Below, one piece after another: positions 59,416 through 64,000 of a stretch of DNA of 64,000 bases. Below the pieces are notes generated by a model. The model ran no database searches. It was not told the origin of the DNA and saw only the letters and a program-made list of their open reading frames with translations. The number at the start of each line of letters is the position of its first letter. The stretch's first letter is position 1. The DNA comes from Pseudomonas reactans. Lineage in GTDB: Bacteria > Pseudomonadota > Gammaproteobacteria > Pseudomonadales > Pseudomonadaceae. The DNA lies in the NCBI RefSeq assembly GCF_013385825.1, contig NZ_JACAPG010000020.1, forward strand, positions 271,754 to 335,753, read 5' to 3'. The position numbers and the translations under genes were made by a program.

Positions 59416-60165
59416 TCAGATCACCTTCGCTTCGTTTTTCAGTTTCTCGACCAGTTCGGCCACCGACTTGACCTTGATGCCCGCGCTGCGTGCAGCCGGT
59501 GCTTCAACCTTGACGGTCTTGTTGGTGGAGGCGGTGGAAACGCCCAAAGCTTCAGGAGTAACCGACTCAAGCGGCTTCTTCTTGGCTTTCATGATGTTTG
59601 GCAGGGACGCGTAGCGCGGCTCGTTCAAACGCAGGTCGGTGGTGACGATGGCTGGCAGCTTCAGGGAAACGGTCTGCGCGCCGCCGTCGATTTCACGGGT
59701 TACAGCTACGCTGTCGCCGCTCACTTCGACTTTGGAAGCGAAGGTGCCCTGGCCGTAACCGGTCAGCGCAGCCAGCATCTGGCCAGTCTGGTTATTGTCG
59801 CTGTCGATGGCCTGTTTGCCGAGGATCACCAGCTGAGGCTGTTCCTTGTCGACAACGGCTTTGAGCAGCTTGGCCACGGCCAGGGAGGTCAGCTCTTCAG
59901 CGGACTCGACCAGGATGGCGCGGTCGGCACCCAGTGCCAGGGCGGTACGCAGCTGCTCTTGAGCAGTGGTAGGGCCGATGGAAACCACGACGATTTCAGT
60001 CGCCACGCCTTTCTCTTTCAGGCGGACGGCTTCTTCCACAGCGATTTCGCAGAAAGGGTTCATCGACATCTTGACGTTAGCAAGGTCGACGCCGGAATTG
60101 TCCGCCTTGACGCGAACTTTCACGTTGTAATCGACAACGCGTTTGACAGCTACAAGAACCTTCAT
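59416..60165 (-). CDS. etfB: electron transfer flavoprotein, beta subunit
   Basis: A 249-residue EtfB with MKVLVAVKRVVDYNVKVRVK, the AMP-binding region, and the recognition-loop signature VILGKQAIDSDNNQTGQMLA and LRLNEPRYASLPNIMKAKKK. GAGGAATCC precedes the ATG. It is the first gene of the operon, divergent from ETF-QO. Confidence 0.97.
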   Translation of the reverse strand: MKVLVAVKRVVDYNVKVRVKADNSGVDLANVKMSMNPFCEIAVEEAVRLKEKGVATEIVVVSIGPTTAQEQLRTALALGADRAILVESAEELTSLAVAKLLKAVVDKEQPQLVILGKQAIDSDNNQTGQMLAALTGYGQGTFASKVEVSGDSVAVTREIDGGAQTVSLKLPAIVTTDLRLNEPRYASLPNIMKAKKKPLESVTPEALGVSTASTNKTVKVEAPAARSAGIKVKSVAELVEKLKNEAKVI

Positions 60166-60521
60166 GGATTCCTCGTTACTCTCCGGTGAAAAGAAAGTCG
60201 CCTAGGCGAACCTGGCGGTTGATGCTCATCGGCACACAAGGGCACCTCCAAAAACGCAGGCGGTGACCTTGCTCACGGGAAATGATGACCGTTCGTCAGT
60301 GGTGACTGAGAGGTCATTCTTTATCGCAGCGTGTAAACTGCGCGCCATTGGCTGGACGCGCGCCACCTGTCTTGCTTTTGGACGTGCTCTTGAAACCTGC
60401 AGTCTGCCTACGGTTAGCGCAAAACCGACCGTATATTGACCGGAACACCTATTCTGGTCAATACGGCAAAATAGCCAGTCATAAGCCGCACCACTTTGAT
60501 TTACCTAGCCTGCGGGCAATT
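60166..60521. other. divergent intergenic region, etfBA side
   Basis: Leader and promoter region of the leftward etfBA operon. No ORF with support. The regulatory elements for the rightward gene are at 60522-60566. Confidence 0.35.
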
Positions 60522-60535
60522 CAAACAAACGTTTG
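60522..60535 (+). promoter_or_regulatory. PsrA-like operator (CAAAC-N4-GTTTG)
   Basis: CAAACAAACGTTTG, an exact match to the G/CAAAC-N4-GTTTG/C palindrome of the Pseudomonas fatty-acid-responsive repressor PsrA. It ends 2 bp before the -35 box of the ETF-QO promoter, a position suited to repression. Confidence 0.75.
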
Positions 60536-60537
60536 TA

Positions 60538-60566
60538 TTGGACGCTAGCAGTGGTGTAGATATAAT
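60538..60566 (+). promoter_or_regulatory. sigma-70 promoter of the ETF-QO gene
   Basis: TTGGAC (60538-60543), a 17-bp spacer and TATAAT (60561-60566), giving a start site near 60573 and an approximately 100-nt leader. Confidence 0.82.
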
Positions 60567-60671
60567 GCGCCACCTAGAGAGAAAGGTGGGTCTTGCCGTT
60601 GCCGCAAGACAACACCGAACCTCCACCCATTAGAAAAAAAAGCCTGTTGAGCCTTGAGTAGGAGATAGCCT

Positions 60672-62336
60672 GTGGAACGCGAATACATGGAATTCGACGT
60701 GGTCATCGTCGGCGCTGGCCCGGCGGGACTGTCTGCCGCCTGCCGACTGAAGCAGAAGGCCGCCGAAGCCGGTAAGGAAATCAGCGTCTGCGTGGTCGAG
60801 AAAGGCTCCGAAGTCGGCGCGCATATCCTCTCCGGTGCCGTGTTCGAACCACGCGCCCTGAACGAACTGTTCCCGGACTGGAAAGAACTCGGCGCCCCGC
60901 TCAACACCCCGGTGGTGCGCGACGACATCTATGTACTGCGCAGCCCCGAAGCCTCCACCAAGGTGCCTGACTTCTTTGTGCCCAAGACCATGCACAATGA
61001 AGGCAACTACATCATCTCCCTGGGCAACCTGTGCCGCTGGCTGGCCCAGCAGGCCGAGAACCTGGGCGTGGAAGTCTACCCAGGCTTCGCCGCCCAGGAA
61101 GCGCTGTTCGACGAAAACGGCGTGGTGCGCGGGATCATCACCGGCGACCTCGGCGTCGACCGTGAAGGCAACCCGAAAGAAGGCGTCTACACCCCCGGCA
61201 TGGAACTGCGCGGCAAGTACACGCTGTTCGCCGAAGGTTGCCGTGGCCACATCGGCAAGCAACTGATCCAGCGCTTCAACCTGGACAGCGACGCCGACGC
61301 CCAGCACTACGGCATCGGGCTGAAGGAAATCTGGGAAATCGACCCCGCCAAGCACCAACCTGGCCTGGTCGTCCACACTGCTGGTTGGCCGCTGGACATC
61401 ATGAGCGCCGAAAACACCGGCGGCTCGTTCCTCTATCACCTGGAAAACAACCAAGTGGTGGTCGGTTTGATCGTCGACCTGTCCTACAGCAACACCTTCC
61501 TGTCGCCGTTCGATGAGTTCCAGCGCCTCAAGCACCACCCGGTGCTGGCCCAGTACCTGGAAGGCGGCAAGCGCATCAGCTACGGCGCACGCGCCATCTG
61601 CAAAGGCGGCCTGAACTCGCTGCCAAAGATGGTCTTCAAGGGCGGCGCGCTGATCGGTTGCGACCTCGGCACCCTGAACTTCGCCAAGATCAAAGGCAGC
61701 CATACCGCGATGAAGTCCGGCATGCTCGCCGCCGACGCGGTGGCCGACCGCCTGTTCGCCGAATCCGAAGGCGGTGATGAACTGACCGCTTACGTCGACA
61801 GCTTCAAGTCCAGCTGGCTCTACGAAGAACTGTTCGCCAGCCGCAACTTCGGCCCGGCCATGCACAAGTTCGGCCCGATCCTCGGCGCCGGCTTCAACTG
61901 GTTCGACCAGAACATCCTGGGCGGCAAAATGCCGTTCACCCTGCACGACACCAAGCCGGACTACGCCTGCCTCAAGCTGGCCAAGGACAGCAAGAAAATC
62001 GACTACCCGAAACCCGACGGCAAGCTGAGCTTCGACAAGCTGAGCTCGGTGTTCATCTCCGGTACCAACCACGAAGAAGAGCAACCGTGCCACTTGAAGC
62101 TCAAAGACCCGAGCATCCCGATCGGCACCAACCTGCCGCTCTACGATGAACCGGCGCAGCGCTACTGCCCGGCCGGCGTGTATGAAGTGATCACCAAGGA
62201 AGACGGCGAGAAGCGCTTCCAGATCAACGCCCAGAACTGCGTGCACTGCAAGACCTGTGACATCAAGGACCCTTCGCAGAACATCACCTGGGTCACGCCG
62301 GAAGGCGCGGGTGGGCCGACTTACCCGAATATGTAA
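60672..62336 (+). CDS. electron transfer flavoprotein-ubiquinone oxidoreductase
   Basis: A 554-residue ETF-QO that passes electrons from ETF to the ubiquinone pool. FAD-binding Rossmann motif VVIVGAGPAGLSAACRL at about residues 10-26. The 4Fe-4S ligands lie at the C-terminus (YCPAGVYEV and NCVHCKTCDIKDPSQNITWV). The GTG at 60672 (after TAGGAGATAGCC) is preferred; an ATG at 60687 is possible. It is divergent from etfBA, its electron donor. Confidence 0.96.
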   Translation: MEREYMEFDVVIVGAGPAGLSAACRLKQKAAEAGKEISVCVVEKGSEVGAHILSGAVFEPRALNELFPDWKELGAPLNTPVVRDDIYVLRSPEASTKVPDFFVPKTMHNEGNYIISLGNLCRWLAQQAENLGVEVYPGFAAQEALFDENGVVRGIITGDLGVDREGNPKEGVYTPGMELRGKYTLFAEGCRGHIGKQLIQRFNLDSDADAQHYGIGLKEIWEIDPAKHQPGLVVHTAGWPLDIMSAENTGGSFLYHLENNQVVVGLIVDLSYSNTFLSPFDEFQRLKHHPVLAQYLEGGKRISYGARAICKGGLNSLPKMVFKGGALIGCDLGTLNFAKIKGSHTAMKSGMLAADAVADRLFAESEGGDELTAYVDSFKSSWLYEELFASRNFGPAMHKFGPILGAGFNWFDQNILGGKMPFTLHDTKPDYACLKLAKDSKKIDYPKPDGKLSFDKLSSVFISGTNHEEEQPCHLKLKDPSIPIGTNLPLYDEPAQRYCPAGVYEVITKEDGEKRFQINAQNCVHCKTCDIKDPSQNITWVTPEGAGGPTYPNM

Positions 62337-62351
62337 GCTCGCGGCTCGAAC

Positions 62352-62380
62352 AAAAAGGCTCCCAAATGGGAGCCTTTTTT
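62352..62380 (+). terminator. terminator of the ETF-QO gene
   Basis: Stem AAAAAGGCTCCC/GGGAGCCTTTTT with an AAAT loop and T-tract. Confidence 0.9.
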
Positions 62381-62398
62381 ATAGCCAACACAACCATA

Positions 62399-62486
62399 CC
62401 TGTAGGAGCCGGCTTGCCGGCGATGAGGCCTTCAAGTCCTGCAATGATCTTGCGGGCGCCATCGCCGGCAAGCCGGCTCCTACAGG
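62399..62486. repeat. REP pair, 26-bp inverted copies
   Basis: CCTGTAGGAGCCGGCTTGCC (62399-62424) and its exact complement (62461-62486), between two genes reading towards each other. Confidence 0.87.
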
Positions 62487-62498
62487 GTTGGCGTAGGA

Positions 62499-63392
62499 TC
62501 AGGCCGCGCGTTCTTCACCGGGATTGCGCAGGAAATAGCGTTTATATTCCCGACTGAACTGCGACGTACTCTGATACCCCACGTTATGCGCCGCCTGCGC
62601 CACACCCATGCCGTCCACCAGTAGCAGTTGCTGAGCTTTGAGGAGGCGCAATCGCTTCAAATACTGCACCGGCGATAGCAACGTGCAGCGTTTGAAGTGT
62701 TCATGAAACGTCGACGCACTCATGTGCGCATAGCCCGCCAGCGTCTCGATATTCAGCGGCTCGGCGTAATGGGCATGCAGGTGATTCAGCGACGTGGCGA
62801 TCCGCGAAAACTGCCCCTGTTGTTCCACCAGCGCCCGCAATACATCCGCTTGCGGGCCACGCAATGCGGTGAACAACACTTCCCTGACCCGCGCCGGGCC
62901 CATGATCCGGCTTTCCAGCGGATCGTGCAGGCATTCCAACAGCCGCTCGACAGCACCGCGCATTGCGTCATCGAGCATCACCGAGCTCATTGACTCCAGC
63001 GTCTGTGCGGTCGGTGGCGGCCCGGCCTGAATGCCCATGGCCATGACCAATTCACCCAGCACCACGCGATCAATGCCAACCGTGACGCCGTACAACGGCG
63101 CATCGGACGCCATGGCAAACGTCTCGCATTCGAACGGCACCGGCATCGCCTGGATCAGGTAATGCCCGGCGCCATATTCCAGCGTGCGCGGGCCCAGGTA
63201 GGCGACTTTGCTGCCCTGGGCCACGAACATCAGGCTTGGCTCGTAGATCTGCGGCCCACGCGCCACGTCGCAACTGGCGCGCAACACCTGCACGCCGGGC
63301 AGGTTCGTCGGCGAGAAACCGTCGCAGGGCGTGAGCCCTTCAATCAAGGCAACCAGCGTGGCGTTGGCGTCGAGATGGCGGGTGAGCAACAT
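62499..63392 (-). CDS. AraC-family transcriptional regulator
   Basis: A 297-residue regulator. The N-terminal cupin-like AraC_N region has ARGPQIYEPSLMFVAQGSKV and VPFECETFAMASDAPLYGV. The C-terminal pair of HTH motifs includes YAHMSASTFHEHFKRCTLLS and AAHNVGYQSTSQFSREYKRY. The start at 63392 (MLLTRHLDA) gives the usual family length; ATGs at 63428 and 63455 are alternatives. It is divergent from the alcohol dehydrogenase gene, which it probably controls. Confidence 0.9.
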   Translation of the reverse strand: MLLTRHLDANATLVALIEGLTPCDGFSPTNLPGVQVLRASCDVARGPQIYEPSLMFVAQGSKVAYLGPRTLEYGAGHYLIQAMPVPFECETFAMASDAPLYGVTVGIDRVVLGELVMAMGIQAGPPPTAQTLESMSSVMLDDAMRGAVERLLECLHDPLESRIMGPARVREVLFTALRGPQADVLRALVEQQGQFSRIATSLNHLHAHYAEPLNIETLAGYAHMSASTFHEHFKRCTLLSPVQYLKRLRLLKAQQLLLVDGMGVAQAAHNVGYQSTSQFSREYKRYFLRNPGEERAA

Positions 63393-63572
63393 GGCAAAAA
63401 CTTCGCGAAAAGGGGATGAGAGCATCATCGCAGGTCTGGCGTCACATGGATCCAAACACGGGGCACTCCCGGACGAATAGGCATGAGACTCGGAGCAATC
63501 GCCATGGCCGCATCAGGACCCGGCGCGGAGAATGCGCCACCTCACCTGTCATTGCTTTTGCGAGGTCTCCCC

Positions 63573-64000
63573 ATGTACACCGCCATCGGTTACGCCGCCC
63601 AGTCGGCCACCACTCCCCTCGCCCCCATGTCGTTCCAGCGCCGCAGCCCGCGCGTCGATGACGTGGCGATCGAGATCCTGTACTGCGGCGTCTGCCACTC
63701 CGACATCCACCAGGCGCGCAACGAATGGGGCATCGCCGTGTATCCACTGATGCCCGGCCACGAGATCGTCGGCAAGGTCACCGCCGTTGGCGCCAACGTC
63801 ACCGCGCACAAAATCGGTGATCTGGTCGGCGTGGGCTGCATGGTCGATTCGTGCCGTCACTGCGACGCGTGCCAAGCGGACCTGGAGCAATACTGCCTCG
63901 AAGGCCCGACCATGACCTACGCCACCCCGGACCGCGTTGACGGCAGCAACACCATGGGCGGTTACTCCGACAGCATCGTGGTCAGCGAACATTTCGTGGT
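63573..64000 (+). CDS. zinc-dependent alcohol dehydrogenase (YahK/AdhC-like), 5' part
   Basis: The gene runs off the window after 142 residues. Visible: catalytic zinc ligands in YCGVCHSDIH and MPGHEIVGKVTAVGANVTAH, and the structural zinc loop in CRHCDACQADLEQYC. These fit the cinnamyl-alcohol-dehydrogenase-like NADP-dependent aldehyde reductases. GCGAGG lies upstream of the ATG at 63573. It is the likely target of the divergent AraC regulator. Confidence 0.92.
   Translation, partial: MYTAIGYAAQSATTPLAPMSFQRRSPRVDDVAIEILYCGVCHSDIHQARNEWGIAVYPLMPGHEIVGKVTAVGANVTAHKIGDLVGVGCMVDSCRHCDACQADLEQYCLEGPTMTYATPDRVDGSNTMGGYSDSIVVSEHFV

Noticed and set aside
60630..62246. 538-codon minus-strand ORF
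   Set aside because: Mirror frame of the ETF-QO gene; composition is typical of antisense GC-rich codons.

Overview
This is a GC-rich chromosomal segment of a Pseudomonas from the fluorescens/putida side of the genus. That assignment rests on the gene families and neighbourhoods (etfBA beside ETF-ubiquinone oxidoreductase with a PsrA-like box, rraB, a MocR regulator) and on three pairs of Pseudomonas-type REP palindromes. A complete-looking P2-like (Peduovirus-type) prophage of about 36 kb occupies the first two thirds.

Left flank (1-3670): the end of a TonB-dependent outer-membrane receptor, a TonB protein, an orphan antitoxin-like HTH protein, a DUF4337 membrane protein, a gene remnant and a gamma-glutamylcyclotransferase-like gene. 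The old downstream terminator of the tRNA-Ser gene follows.

Prophage (3677-39782): it is bounded by a 27-bp direct repeat that is the 3' end of tRNA-Ser(GGA). The intact tRNA lies at the right end (39760-39849, minus), next to the integrase. From the left come a cluster of AAGTAAT-type sites, a P2-like cos sequence (4334-4352), and an accessory cassette: a coiled-coil protein plus a SRAP protein behind a near-perfect LexA box, a DUF2513 protein and a Dam-type methylase. Then come the P2 morphogenesis genes in canonical order: Q and P leftward; O, N, M, L, X, holins, endolysin, Rz/Rz1, R, S; an A+T-rich reverse-strand moron; V, W, J, I, H, G; FI, FII, E/E', T, U, D. Three identical-architecture palindromes (TGTAG-N9-CTACA) sit before the P/O, V and FI transcription units, where P2 has its Ogr-dependent late promoters. 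After D come two lysogeny-side genes, the immunity region (CI-like repressor divergent from a BcepMu gp16-like DNA-binding protein, with an operator-bearing promoter and 10-bp-phased CACACG repeats), a CII/YmfL-like gene, an Ogr/Delta zinc finger, a toprim primase-helicase instead of the P2 A protein, a truncated paralogue of its ATPase domain, many small early genes, and the integrase.

Right flank (39850-64000): an enoyl-CoA hydratase, a PlsC acyltransferase, a CorA transporter, a glutamine amidotransferase, a two-gene beta-oxidation operon (multifunctional 3-hydroxyacyl-CoA dehydrogenase and thiolase), a cytochrome c, the ATP-grasp/alpha-E/transglutaminase operon, rraB, small envelope genes, a MocR regulator, an OmpA/DUF4398/solute-binding operon, etfBA divergent from ETF-ubiquinone oxidoreductase, an AraC regulator, and the start of a zinc alcohol dehydrogenase that runs off the window. 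Several of these serve fatty-acid oxidation: the dehydrogenase/thiolase pair makes reduced cofactors, and ETF with ETF-QO passes acyl-CoA dehydrogenase electrons to ubiquinone.

The most interesting material is the SOS-controlled cassette beside cos (a candidate Tum-like induction switch), the unidentified moron between S and V, and the regulatory DNA of the prophage.
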